Assembly: GCA_963831535.1 (NCBI GenBank)
Contig: CAWHQP010000010.1
Coordinates: forward strand, 434,001-498,000
Direction: 5' to 3'
DNA: 64,000 bases
Source: Bog-756 sp963831535
GTDB lineage: Bacteria > Actinomycetota > Acidimicrobiia > Acidimicrobiales > RAAP-2
Part shown: one piece after another, positions 9,855-18,649 of the stretch
Numbering within the stretch: the first letter of the stretch is position 1
How the letters are laid out: each line of letters begins with the position of its first letter
Made by a program: the position numbers and the translations under genes
The notes under the pieces: generated by a model
The model's input: the letters and a program-made list of their open reading frames with translations, nothing else
What the model was told of the DNA's origin: nothing
The model's database searches: none

Positions 9855-10553
9855 ATCCCCCCCAGGGGGAGGCGACTTCCCGATCCTCCGCTGGAATGGG
9901 TTCCACCAATGTCGAGAGCAACGGCTCAAGCCACAAGAGCGGCGACCATGGCTTCGAAGGCATCGTCATTGCTGGTGCACAGGTCCACCTGGTGACCATC
10001 GAGGTGCAGCCAGTCCTCAACCTCGGCCAGGAAGCCAGAGACCAAGGTGCTCCGGACCTCGAGCTTGCCCCGACCCTTATAGCCACGTGACGAATGACCT
10101 CATTGGTGCAGGGCGGCCGCCGGATACACCTCCACGATGACCCCGGATCCGTCTAGAGGTGCCCGCTCAGGCAGCCGGGAGAGGAGGGAGGCGGCACCCA
10201 TGGCCGGGAGGGCGATCCGGTCCGTGGAGACGGACAGAGGCTGGGGCATCCCAGCGTTTTCCACAGCCAGAGATCCGTCCTTCTCAGTCGGTACGTCGAG
10301 GTGTCGGCGTGACGGTAACGGAAGGCCACCTGCCCGACCGGGAGTGTTCGGCAACGGCCTCGGCGAAGGCGGTTGGCCACCCGAGAGGCACGTCGATACC
10401 GAGCTTGTCCACTGTGGCGATCAGTCCGACGATGACCTCGTCGACCACATCGATCTGGAGTTCAGTGACCGTGGCCTGGCTACCAGACCACTCGATGACA
10501 CAGGCGCCCGTACTGGACGCCTAGGACGACAGATCTACCCCGGCCGTGATCAT
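9855..10553 (-). pseudogene. Decayed DUF429 family gene
   Basis: Fragments in different minus-strand frames line up with a DUF429 protein, a family of unknown function. In order they are: MITAGVDL followed by an in-frame TAG; VIEWSGSQATVTELQIDVVD; KLGIDVPLGWPTAFAEAVAE; then a shifted YRHADTSTYRLRRTDLWL; PLSVSTDRIALPAMGAASLL; VIVEVYPAAALHQ; a TGA exactly where tryptophan is expected; RGYKGRGKLEVRSTL; and finally EPIPAEDREVAS in another frame. Two nonsense codons and at least two frameshifts make this a genuine pseudogene rather than a single sequencing slip. The inferred start ATG is at 10553. It probably marks old chromosomal or cargo DNA next to the mobilisation module. Confidence 0.75.
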
Positions 10554-11069
10554 CGGGAGTCGATCGTAGGCGGCGGCTGCCGGTAGATTCGGTGACGACG
10601 GGTGGCGTGAGGATCAGTGCACACTGCCAGTGCAAGTGTGTGACTAACTCCTTGCGTAAGGAAATCAGCCTCAGCCGCCGTGCTGTAGCCAGACGCGCCA
10701 CGCCGCAGCCGCAACTGGATCGGTGATCCCCAATATCTCACCGCAGATGATTACCTCACGCGGCAAAGGCGCCGGATAGTGCGATGGACCATCGTCCAGG
10801 ACCACCCATGAAATGGGCTGCGCGGAGTCCACAAAGGAGACCACTCCATCCCAACGGGCCGTTGGATACAGATTCCCCCTAAGCTTAGATATCTACCCTG
10901 GTAGGTGGTGCGACTGTCGAAAGCAGAACTATCTGATGACCTGAGGCGCCATCTCTCCCCTGTTGTAGAAGCCCTCAAGGTGATGCTCGGTGACGTCCTT
11001 CGAACTGTTGCCCAGCTTGACCCTGGCCCCTAGCAAGGGCCTCATGACCCGAGTAGATAAGGTTCCACC
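10554..11069. other. Intergenic region with a possible gene fragment
   Basis: No complete gene is evident. A minus-strand frame ending in TGA at 10671-10673 reads WDGVVSFVDSAQPISWVV and, further on, REVIICGEILGITDP. It looks protein-like but lacks a good start, with a TAG upstream, and may be a truncated gene of about 65 codons. The remainder should hold the promoter for the plus-strand HAD-like gene. Confidence 0.3.
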
Positions 11070-11573
11070 TTGCTCAACGGTAGGCCGACGCTAGGGGTTG
11101 ATTTTGGTCGTGTGATCAACGACAGTGCATCCCACCCGACGGGTGACGATACGACGTTCCTCTCCGGAACTGAAGAGGACGTTCTCGCTACGCCGGCCAT
11201 GCCAGGGGCGTTTGCAGCACTGAATCGGATCACAGACCTGTTCGATGGACGCGTGTGGGTCGTTTCAAAGGCTGGACCTGAGGTCCAAGCCAAGACGGTA
11301 ATGTGGCTCAGGTACAACAAGTTCTTTGACGTAACGGGGATTCCGTCGAATCATCTTCGGTTCGTCAGAAAAAGGGCTGAAAAGAGAGGGGCCTGTGCCC
11401 GGATCGGCGTGACCCACTTCATTGACGATCAGGTCGGCGTACTTCAAGGTCTGGTTGGCGCGGTCCCGCACCTCTATCTGTTTGGACGGCAAGAAGGCCC
11501 GATACCCGATTTCATCCTTTCGACGCCAACCTGGAGAGACGTCGAGTTGGCTCTAGAGGTCCTCGATTCGTAG
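11070..11573 (+). CDS. HAD-like hydrolase
   Basis: A 167-residue protein with a HAD-type fold pattern. A nucleophile-containing strand LGVDFGRVIND lies at residues 8-18, a second-motif strand VWVVSKAG near residue 68, and an acidic fourth motif THFIDDQVGVLQGLVGAV near residue 115. Similar small HAD proteins act on phosphorylated metabolites or nucleotides; the substrate cannot be read from sequence. The second Asp of the usual DxD loop is replaced by Gly (DFG), so phosphatase activity is uncertain. It converges on the minus-strand murK-murQ operon, whose last gene ends 65 bp downstream. Start is taken as the TTG at 11070; an internal start is possible. Confidence 0.6.
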   Translation: MLNGRPTLGVDFGRVINDSASHPTGDDTTFLSGTEEDVLATPAMPGAFAALNRITDLFDGRVWVVSKAGPEVQAKTVMWLRYNKFFDVTGIPSNHLRFVRKRAEKRGACARIGVTHFIDDQVGVLQGLVGAVPHLYLFGRQEGPIPDFILSTPTWRDVELALEVLDS

Positions 11574-11637
11574 AGTAAGAGGCGCCGAATCCGACCGGAT
11601 AACACCCATGGGTTCCTTGCCAGACCGAATGTCGGCC

Positions 11638-13224
11638 TCAGAGCCCGTAGTCATGTACGCCCACGGAGTCCAGCTCGACCGTGCGGTCCCGATGCACCCA
11701 GTACTTCATTCGGCGGGCACTATTGGCATTCACTTGGAGGCGCACTCGCCAGGCCAGGGCGCCGTCAGGACGGGACTCCTGTGCTCCATGCTTTGAGACC
11801 AGCCACGGCTTGGGAAGCCGACTGGTCATCATCGCTGCCTTGCCACAGAGCACATCTGCGCACACGTCCACGACCTTGTCGCGGCTGATACGCCCGGACA
11901 GTACCTGCTCTCCCAGCGTTACGAGGAAGTCCTTGCCCAGTTCGTACAGAGAGGGCAAGGGGAACTGTTCCCGCTCCGACTCGGGAACCCTTGTCAGATA
12001 GGAAAGTCGGACCTCGAAGCGGAACTGCTCATCATCGTCGGAGTAGACGCGGGGCCGGAAGGACCCATTCGACTCGCGACGCACCCTTTTGAGTGCTCGC
12101 ACTTCATCACGTAGACGAACCAGCTCCTCATCCTGCTGGCGCAGCATGTCCGAGACCAAAGCGATCGTGGCGTTGGCTTCGTCCTCGTCAAGCTGGGGAA
12201 CCGAGACACCGGGTGCCGGCTCCTGCGGCTCCTGACTTGCGGTGGAGACCGCAGTGTCCAACTCGTCCGGGGTGAGCCAGGGCGGCCCACCGGGCAGTAG
12301 CGACATGGCCGGATCAGCGTCAGCCGGCTGCGAGAGTCCTGCCAGGACTCGGTTCTCGTCCCAGATGACCTCCACCGGCACGATGTCGCCTTCGGAGAGC
12401 AACAGCGTCAGGTCATCAGTGGCTGGCAGTAGTTCTGCTCCAACATTCGGGTGGAGCATCACAGTGGCGTGCGAAGCGGATACCCGGTCGACGAGCGCCC
12501 AAGTCACTGCACCGTCCGCGAACTGTTCACGCGCCCGCCCTACTGGGTCATCATCGAGCTTGTCTGGGAAGAACTCCCCCATGAGGTTCCCGAACCGCTC
12601 CCGCCCCCGTAAACGCTGACCGTTCTGGACCAACCGGTTGGCTTCGACCCCCGGGTAGAGGTGAACGGCAAGCATCTTGCACGTCAGGCCATCTTCTGTC
12701 CGGACGAATATCTGGCTTTCTGTCGGGCACCCGATCACTTCTGCCGTCGTTACAACGTCAGTGGGATTCGCCTTCGGGACCACGGCGGAACCAGGCCTAT
12801 ACGACCGAATACGGGCGCCATCGACAATCCGCTCAGAGATGGAGCGACCTTGCCCTGGGTAGCAGAAGAACAGAGGGGCCTTGTAGGGATCGTTCTTCCA
12901 GCTGTTACCAGGAGGATAGATCCGACCGGCACCTCCAAACACTGAGATGCGCGGGTTCCCCAATCTATTTGTGAACTCGTTGGCAACCCAGGACGTGAGA
13001 ACGAAAATACGGGCGATGCCCTGAAGCTCCTCCCCGAGCCAGTCGACGTCGAGATACGGTTCGGTCGCTTTGGTGCTCGTGGATACCACCACCACGAGAT
13101 CGGATCTGACTTCATCAAACAGGACATCGATGAGTCGCCCTACGCCTTGGGCCGTCGATACGACGATCGGGTTCACTGGATCAGACACTCCGCCTCCGTA
13201 CGTTCGCCAGTGCGGTTCTGCCAC
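11638..13224 (-). CDS. Unknown 528-aa protein, last gene of murK-murQ operon
   Basis: I do not recognise the family. The N-terminal 120 residues look like an alpha/beta domain (DLVVVVSTSTK, then DVDWLGEELQGIARIFVLTS and SVFGGAGRIYPP). A middle part near residues 235-300 (WALVDRVSASHATVMLHP, EGDIVPVEVIWDENRVLAGL) resembles a degenerate OB/S1-like barrel. A glutamate/aspartate-rich helical linker with coiled-coil character (residues about 345-380) leads to a basic C-terminal domain with several Trp and Arg. No membrane segment is seen. It is 51 bp downstream of the 719-aa gene and presumably works with it. A nucleic-acid or nucleotide-binding role is possible from the barrel-like part but unproven. 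Confidence 0.6.
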   Translation of the reverse strand: MAEPHWRTYGGGVSDPVNPIVVSTAQGVGRLIDVLFDEVRSDLVVVVSTSTKATEPYLDVDWLGEELQGIARIFVLTSWVANEFTNRLGNPRISVFGGAGRIYPPGNSWKNDPYKAPLFFCYPGQGRSISERIVDGARIRSYRPGSAVVPKANPTDVVTTAEVIGCPTESQIFVRTEDGLTCKMLAVHLYPGVEANRLVQNGQRLRGRERFGNLMGEFFPDKLDDDPVGRAREQFADGAVTWALVDRVSASHATVMLHPNVGAELLPATDDLTLLLSEGDIVPVEVIWDENRVLAGLSQPADADPAMSLLPGGPPWLTPDELDTAVSTASQEPQEPAPGVSVPQLDEDEANATIALVSDMLRQQDEELVRLRDEVRALKRVRRESNGSFRPRVYSDDDEQFRFEVRLSYLTRVPESEREQFPLPSLYELGKDFLVTLGEQVLSGRISRDKVVDVCADVLCGKAAMMTSRLPKPWLVSKHGAQESRPDGALAWRVRLQVNANSARRMKYWVHRDRTVELDSVGVHDYGL

Positions 13225-13275
13225 TGATGCCGCTCACCTATCCGGACGACCAGCACACACTCCATCAATGGCGTA

Positions 13276-15435
13276 CTACATCGTAAGGGCCCGGAGATCG
13301 GGCAGCCTGGGAGGAGGAACGGGCCTGGACTCCAGCAGGACGAGGATTTCGTCGATGTCAGCGATCGACGGAAGGACGGACCCGGCAGGCAGCGTCCGAG
13401 CCCACCGAAGCATCGGCACTACATAGTCACCACTATCGTCGCCACCGGACTCGATCAGTTTGATTCCGGCAGCGATCAGGCTGTCATCGAGTCCGTTGCT
13501 GACTAGTGAGCCTACGGCGGTGATTCTGTTCATCTCCCATCGCTGACGCTCGGTGAAGAGATGGCCGTAATCCTCCTCAACCCGCTCCAGCTCCTGTTCC
13601 ATGCGTCGACTCTTCTTTCGGGTGTGCTGATACGACGCGCCGACCAGAGCAAGGGACTCAGCAACCGCGGTTCTGGCCCTCATGAGATTCGGCATGACCC
13701 GCCAGCGGCTGGTGAAGCGCAGGAAGCTGGGGATCGACTCGAATCGACCGGGCTCCAGATAAGGTCCCTCCAGGTAGCCGAGCTCTACTTCGATGAGACC
13801 AAATAGGGGCTTTGCCTGCTCCAAAACGGATACTGCTTCGATCGCACGACCCATGCGGATCAGCAACTCCGCCTCTTGAACGACTCCTCCGACTCGGCCC
13901 AGCAGGAGCTGCTCTGCAATCTCAGCTCTCTTCCTTTGGAAATCGGCCACATTGTTGAAGACCTTCGAATCTGGGTCCTCATTGGGACGAGGCACGAGTT
14001 CGGCAAGGTCATCAAAGTGCTTGACAGAACCATGGAATGACGAGGCGCCTGCGTCCCACATTCCTGCCCTCTGAAATGCCAGTTGCACGTCCTGCCGTGC
14101 TTCGGCCAGTTTGAGCTCCGCGAGCCAGCGCAGTCCCCCAGCTAGCGGTCGGATAACTTGCATTGCTTGAAATGGCTCCCGAAGCTCGCGGAATGCGCCT
14201 GCGGCTGACCTGCTGAGCTGCGCCAGTGCAACCTGTATGTCGTTGGGAGGAGGCCACGGGGCCACATTGATGAGGGCACTGATGATGGAAGCTGCCAGCC
14301 GAAGCTCGACTCGGTCGGACATGCTGTCGATGGCAGACGCCACCTTGAATAACAGCGGCGCATCTTCGGGATAGACCCTCTCCCCTCTGTACCATCGATT
14401 GTGCAGTTGGATGAGTTCGCCCAGCGCAGCAAGGTTCGCATCCAGTGAAGCGTCATCGGACGGCTGTACGACTGTTGGGTTGAACAAGTGGGAGGACGAG
14501 CTGATCGCGATCGACCAGTCCGTCAGGCTGCCGGTGGTGAGCTGCCAAGCCGCCAACTGCAAGGCGATTCCGCCACGCAGTCGCTCCCGTTTGAGGTTGC
14601 GTTCGGCCGGCGGCAGGTCCGCCTCAACGAGGTCGTACAGCCGGGACCAGCAACTGCAGGTCTGCGGGTCTGAGTTCGGTTCCGCCAGCCCGCAGCTCTT
14701 GGTGCACAGGCCCGAGGATTGAAGCAGACCCTTCTGGCTCTCTGCCCTCAGGTAAGAAAGAACCGGCATCGGTGAAGCGCCGGCGGTCGTAAACCGATCT
14801 ACCGCTGCCGCGACGATGACGCCGAACGCCCGCAGAATGCCAGAGTCGTCCAAGGAGGCTGCACCGAGGAACTCCGGCCAATCCGGTTGCTCCTCGGCGA
14901 CTTTCGTCCGTACCCACTCAGCCACTTCTTCGATGTCAACCAGCGTAGGGGCCATGGGAGCAACATCCGCTGTCCGAGGGTATGTTGCGAGATACTCGGC
15001 AAACAGTTCGATGGCATCCTTCCGGCGGCGACGCTCTTTTCCATCCTGCTTCGGCACCGGAATGCGGGCAAGCGTCGGACTTGAGCCACTGATAGTTGGC
15101 TCGGCTTGAGAGCGACGGAGTCCGTGGTCAGCCTGTGCTGGAAACGCCCAGATGTAGCTGAAGTGAACCAACGCGGGAAATCGCCTATCTCCCCGTCGTT
15201 CAGCGAAGATGTCGGCCATCGCATTCCCAAGATTGGCAACGAAACAGACCACGAGACGCTGGCCCTCAGTACCGGCCGGCTCCTCGTCCGAAGGATGGAG
15301 ATAACCCCACCATGCCGGAGGAAGATCTGCAACATCAGCGGCATTGAGAATCCCCCGCTGACACTTCCTTGCAACCTTCAACAGCGCCGTGGCGGCCTGT
15401 CTGGACTCCGTCGTCGCCCGCTTCCATGCTCTCAT
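13276..15435 (-). CDS. Unknown 719-aa, largely helical protein
   Basis: A large, mostly alpha-helical protein without a signal peptide or transmembrane helix. A cysteine cluster near residues 240-265 (GLCTKSCG, then QTCSCW) could bind zinc. Downstream helices recur in a loose repeat-like pattern, and a charged segment (HTRKKSRRMEQELERVEEDY) near residue 630 is coiled-coil-like. I recognise no catalytic motif. Its ATG overlaps the stop of the DUF218-like gene (ATGA), so it is translationally coupled and most likely part of the same complex or pathway. The function is unknown; a scaffold or sensor is one option. Confidence 0.6.
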   Translation of the reverse strand: MRAWKRATTESRQAATALLKVARKCQRGILNAADVADLPPAWWGYLHPSDEEPAGTEGQRLVVCFVANLGNAMADIFAERRGDRRFPALVHFSYIWAFPAQADHGLRRSQAEPTISGSSPTLARIPVPKQDGKERRRRKDAIELFAEYLATYPRTADVAPMAPTLVDIEEVAEWVRTKVAEEQPDWPEFLGAASLDDSGILRAFGVIVAAAVDRFTTAGASPMPVLSYLRAESQKGLLQSSGLCTKSCGLAEPNSDPQTCSCWSRLYDLVEADLPPAERNLKRERLRGGIALQLAAWQLTTGSLTDWSIAISSSSHLFNPTVVQPSDDASLDANLAALGELIQLHNRWYRGERVYPEDAPLLFKVASAIDSMSDRVELRLAASIISALINVAPWPPPNDIQVALAQLSRSAAGAFRELREPFQAMQVIRPLAGGLRWLAELKLAEARQDVQLAFQRAGMWDAGASSFHGSVKHFDDLAELVPRPNEDPDSKVFNNVADFQRKRAEIAEQLLLGRVGGVVQEAELLIRMGRAIEAVSVLEQAKPLFGLIEVELGYLEGPYLEPGRFESIPSFLRFTSRWRVMPNLMRARTAVAESLALVGASYQHTRKKSRRMEQELERVEEDYGHLFTERQRWEMNRITAVGSLVSNGLDDSLIAAGIKLIESGGDDSGDYVVPMLRWARTLPAGSVLPSIADIDEILVLLESRPVPPPRLPDLRALTM

Positions 15436-16430
15436 TCCAGTCCCTTTTCAACCTCATCCAGCATGGCGACCAGCGTTCGCATGGACCGAATCGTCGAGCG
15501 AATCTCCTGCAGGTACTGGGAAGCCGTGAACGTCTGTTGTAGCTCCGGTTCGCGGGCCTGCCTGGCGTCGACCCCGACGGTATCCACGATCGCCCCATAG
15601 GGAAGCCCGAGCATCCTGATCGCGTGAACGTGTTGGAACGGCACGTAGATGGCGGAAGTGACGAGTAGTACCGTCTGGCCGGGAGCAAGGTGCTCCAATG
15701 CCTCCGCCCAGTACCGATAGGCGTCGGGGGTGTTTGCCCTTCTGGTCGGATCGCTCGAGGGAGCAGCAACGATTGAGGCCTCGACACCGACGTCGGTCTC
15801 GTAGACCCGGTTGAGCCAGGACAGGTTGGGATCATCGGGGAAGCTCTCACCTGACTCTCTGACCAACGTGGTGGGAGCGAACGCGTTGCGGAAGCCCGCC
15901 TCCATGGCCTCGAACTCGTTCTGGATTCCGTCGATGCCACTGGCCTTCGCCAGGTCCCACTCGTTCCCACCGAGGGGACGGAATGCACCGACTCCAGTGA
16001 GCGTGGACACCTGAAGCCCATCTGCAATCAACGAATGTGCCAACCGTGGCCGAAGTACACAGGCTCGTACCAGGCCCCCCAGTACCACCATATGGTCGTA
16101 CTCGGCGAACCTTGGTGGCGGGGACTCCACCAAACCGAGGGCACGGGCCGCGTCCAGGATGATTTCTTCATGTTCCTCGGCGAAGTGCGACGAATCGGCG
16201 AGATTTCGCTCCCGGCCCCCTCGGAAGTCCCAGCGGTCGGAGAACTCATCCAAGGCCACGAGCCTCGAAAGCAACCGTTGACCAGGTGGTCTGGACGGCC
16301 CGCCGAACATCCCGATCAACTCCTCGCAAGCCGTGCCGCCCACCCAGGCATCTACGGCATCCTCCAGACTCCCGATTGAGGACGGGCCGTCGAACTTCGG
16401 TAGGGGCACGGCCTCGAAGCGGGGTGCCAT
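15432..16430 (-). CDS. DUF218/YdcF-like protein (distant)
   Basis: A 332-residue protein with an ordering of motifs that recalls the DUF218/YdcF fold. MVVLGGLVRACVLRPRLA lies near residue 112, TLTGVGAFRPLGGNE near 145, then RRANTPDAYRYWAEAL and LLVTSAIYVPFQHVHAIRML near residue 260. In YdcF-like proteins the corresponding segments form a Rossmann-like domain linked to cell-envelope metabolites. No transmembrane helix is visible here. The similarity is weak and is my reading of motif order only. It starts within the TGATG overlap after murQ and ends overlapping the 719-aa gene, so it is the third gene of a tightly coupled operon. Confidence 0.5.
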   Translation of the reverse strand: MAPRFEAVPLPKFDGPSSIGSLEDAVDAWVGGTACEELIGMFGGPSRPPGQRLLSRLVALDEFSDRWDFRGGRERNLADSSHFAEEHEEIILDAARALGLVESPPPRFAEYDHMVVLGGLVRACVLRPRLAHSLIADGLQVSTLTGVGAFRPLGGNEWDLAKASGIDGIQNEFEAMEAGFRNAFAPTTLVRESGESFPDDPNLSWLNRVYETDVGVEASIVAAPSSDPTRRANTPDAYRYWAEALEHLAPGQTVLLVTSAIYVPFQHVHAIRMLGLPYGAIVDTVGVDARQAREPELQQTFTASQYLQEIRSTIRSMRTLVAMLDEVEKGLE

Positions 16431-17264
16431 CAGCGGGACCGCACCCGATCGGATGACATCTCGAGTGTGTCATGAACGGCCACCCGTACATTCCAATCGG
16501 CCTGTTCGAGTAGATCGCTGGCGGTGGCCGGATCACAGTCGGCCAACTCCGAGACGATCGATACGCAGCGGGCCCGGAGTTTCTCATTGGTCGGCTTGAC
16601 CTCGACCATGAGGTTGCTCACTACCCTCCCCAGTGCAACCATCGCGGCCGTTGTTATTCGGTTCAAAGCCAGTTTCTGGGCAGTACCGGCCTTCAATCGG
16701 GTGGATCCGGTGAGGATCTCCGGACCCGTGTCCAGGAAGACCCCGAGGTCGGAGGACGTCAGGAGTGCGCTGCCGGCATTGTTGGCGACCCCGCAGGTCC
16801 AGGCTCCGACTCTTGCTCCATGTTCGACGGCCGCAAGCACGAACGGAGTGGTTCCGCTGGCAGCCAGACCGAGGACCGCATCATGTCGATCACACCCGGC
16901 CAGGGTCAACGCATGGGGTGCCGCATCGCTGTCATCCTCGCGACTCGTGACGGCCGCTGGTCCGCCAGTCGGTCCACTGGCGATGAAGGGAACGAACACG
17001 GTATCGGGAATGCCGAACGTCGGGGGAAGCTCAGCCGCCTCGGCAGCGGCGAGTCTCCCGCTCGTACCGGAGCCCACCAGGAAGACCCGCCCACCGTCCC
17101 CCACCACTTCGGCGACGCGCTCGAGCGGCGATCGCCAGTCCGCTCGAAGCACGCCGAAGCGCCTCGATCACCGCCGTCTCCTCATCGTTCATCAGCTCGA
17201 TGACCTCAGCAGGGGCCATGGATCCCAGCCCGTAGCTCCTTGGATTCCGTGATTCAGTCGACAA
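16430..17264 (-). CDS. murQ: MurQ-like N-acetylmuramate-6-phosphate etherase, frameshifted
   Basis: MurQ cleaves the lactyl ether of MurNAc-6-phosphate to GlcNAc-6-phosphate and lactate. The SIS domain shows VFLVGSGTSGRLAAAEAAEL, PPTFG and a GLAASGTTPFVLAAV phosphate-binding segment. The family N-terminus (TESRNPRSYGL, MNDEETAVIEAL) is present but in a different frame. A single shift near 17150, around CTTCGGCGTGCTTCG, separates it from LRADWRSPLERV. I take the TTG at 17264 as the start because TESRNP is a conserved beginning; it overlaps the murK stop. If the shift is real, the enzyme lacks its first 35-40 residues. The pairing with a MurK-like kinase supports the assignment. Confidence 0.8.
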
Positions 17265-18177
17265 GGTTCTGGAACTCCTCCTCGGACAGTTGAGCAACCC
17301 GCACCGCACCAAGAATCGGCTCATGCTCTGATCGCCTCACCGAAACCGACGTCGGTCGCAGAAGCCTTGTTAGAGCCCCCCGGAACTCCCTAGTGATAGC
17401 CCGGCTGTGCCATACACCGCCAGCGAGGACCACGACCAGGGATGAGCGGTCTGGAAGGTAGCGATCAACGTGGTGCCCGACCGTACGGGCCAGCCGCTCA
17501 GCCTCTTCTTCTACGAGTGAGACAGCCCAGCCTTCGAAGTCATCAGCACAGTCCCCCAAGGGTCGGGAGAGCTGACCGAGCAGGGCCGCAGGAGTCGGAC
17601 TGGAATGCACCGCTGCAACGATCTGGCGACGATCAAGCGTGCCGAATACCTGCACGATCGCCTCGCGCAGTGGGGGGGCTAGGCACGACTCGTCGCGCTC
17701 GAGAGCGAACTCGAGCAACGCCTGACCATATCGGAAGGCGGAGCCGTGATCACCGATCAGGTAGCCACGGCCTCCACTCACCCGGACCCGACCGCCAACG
17801 ATGCTGCAGCACACGGATCCGGTCCCGGCTACGACGCACACATCGGCATTCACGTTGGCCATCAGTGTCGCCAGGTAATCGGGGACGAGCCGGATTTCAG
17901 CGCCAGGGAACCGACGCTGGATGATTCCATGGACAAGCCGTCTGACACTCGGATTCGACATGCCCGCGAAGCATCCGGCCACACGGTTCGGATCGGGAAG
18001 TCCCGCCAGAGCGTGGATCAGATTTCGTTCGAGCGTCGAAGATTCCGTGGTCATTGCGTTAGCGGGACCCGAGCGACCCCACCCGACGACGGATCCGGAG
18101 CGCACCGCTTGGGATGATATCGACGAACCTCCGGCATCGATTCCGACGATGATCTCCGGTCGAGCGGTCTGCGCCAT
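17254..18177 (-). CDS. MurK-like amino-sugar kinase (BadF/BadG/BcrA/BcrD family)
   Basis: An ASKHA-fold kinase of about 307 residues. The phosphate 1 motif GIDAGGSS lies near residue 11, the phosphate 2 motif CVVAGTGSV near residue 106, GGRGYLIGDHGSA near residue 122, and an adenosine-binding VVVLAGGVW near residue 250. BadF-family members include GlcNAc kinases and clostridial MurK, which phosphorylates MurNAc and GlcNAc from cell-wall turnover. Sitting directly upstream of a murQ-like gene makes a MurK role the best guess. The ATG at 18177 gives MAQTARPEIIVGIDAGG, the normal distance to the first motif; an upstream ATG at 18207 would add ten residues. It is the first gene of its operon. Confidence 0.8.
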   Translation of the reverse strand: MAQTARPEIIVGIDAGGSSISSQAVRSGSVVGWGRSGPANAMTTESSTLERNLIHALAGLPDPNRVAGCFAGMSNPSVRRLVHGIIQRRFPGAEIRLVPDYLATLMANVNADVCVVAGTGSVCCSIVGGRVRVSGGRGYLIGDHGSAFRYGQALLEFALERDESCLAPPLREAIVQVFGTLDRRQIVAAVHSSPTPAALLGQLSRPLGDCADDFEGWAVSLVEEEAERLARTVGHHVDRYLPDRSSLVVVLAGGVWHSRAITREFRGALTRLLRPTSVSVRRSEHEPILGAVRVAQLSEEEFQNLVD

Positions 18178-18394
18178 GAAGGCATTGTGCCACCGGGGGA
18201 TGTTCATCGGTGATAGTCGTGCGCGTTTTTGTCAGTCGCCGACACCGACCCTGTGTTGGACGCCCCTCGGTGATCGAAGGAACCACCAGCGACTGACTAA
18301 AACGCGGAATCCCCCCATCCTCACCCAACCCACTTGTGGTGAGGTGACTGCACGACACGGAACGACCGAGTCGTACGAGGGAAAGGAGCCCAGC
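18178..18394. promoter_or_regulatory. Divergent promoter region between the two large operons
   Basis: This 217-bp gap separates the start of the minus-strand murK operon from the plus-strand nine-gene operon and must hold both promoters unless transcription enters from outside. A clear ribosome binding site (GGGAAAGGAG, 18380-18389) precedes the ATG at 18395. I could not pick a confident -35/-10 pair. The shared region makes co-regulation of the two operons likely but unproven. Confidence 0.45.
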
Positions 18395-18565
18395 ATGGCC
18401 ACCGACACGATGACTTCAGCGCCACCACTGACGACGTTGTTCAAGTATTTCGGCCCGAAGCCCGGTCAGAGTTTGACTGACTTCAAGAACGAGGTCAACG
18501 AGCTGACCGACGAGGACAAGGCGACGTTGGCGGAATCCATCCGCAACGGAACCCTGACTTACTGA
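18395..18565 (+). CDS. 56-aa conserved-looking small protein
   Basis: A small protein starting MATDTMTSAPPLTTLFKYFG and ending in SIRNGTLTY, with an amphipathic helix around LTDFKNEVNELTDEDKATL. A strong ribosome binding site (AAAGGAG) lies 6 bp before the ATG. The C-terminal GTLTY and the PGQSL-DF-LTDEDK pattern recall small proteins I associate with actinobacterial phages and plasmids; this is recollection, not a search. It has no signal peptide and no cysteine. It is the first gene of the nine-gene operon, 84 bp before the lipoprotein gene. A regulator, a structural subunit or a peptide substrate of the operon's ATPases are all possible. Confidence 0.7.
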   Translation: MATDTMTSAPPLTTLFKYFGPKPGQSLTDFKNEVNELTDEDKATLAESIRNGTLTY

Positions 18566-18649
18566 CCGCAGGGACCGGGGGGCTCCGGCCTCCCGGTCCA
18601 ACCACCACTCCTCATCACGCCTCACTGAACCAGCACAGGAGCACATGCC

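Noticed and set aside
9448..10140. A 230-aa plus-strand frame downstream of the Xis-like gene
   Set aside because: It is antisense to the DUF429 remnant, has Pro/Arg-rich composition typical of high-GC shadow frames and no ribosome binding site.
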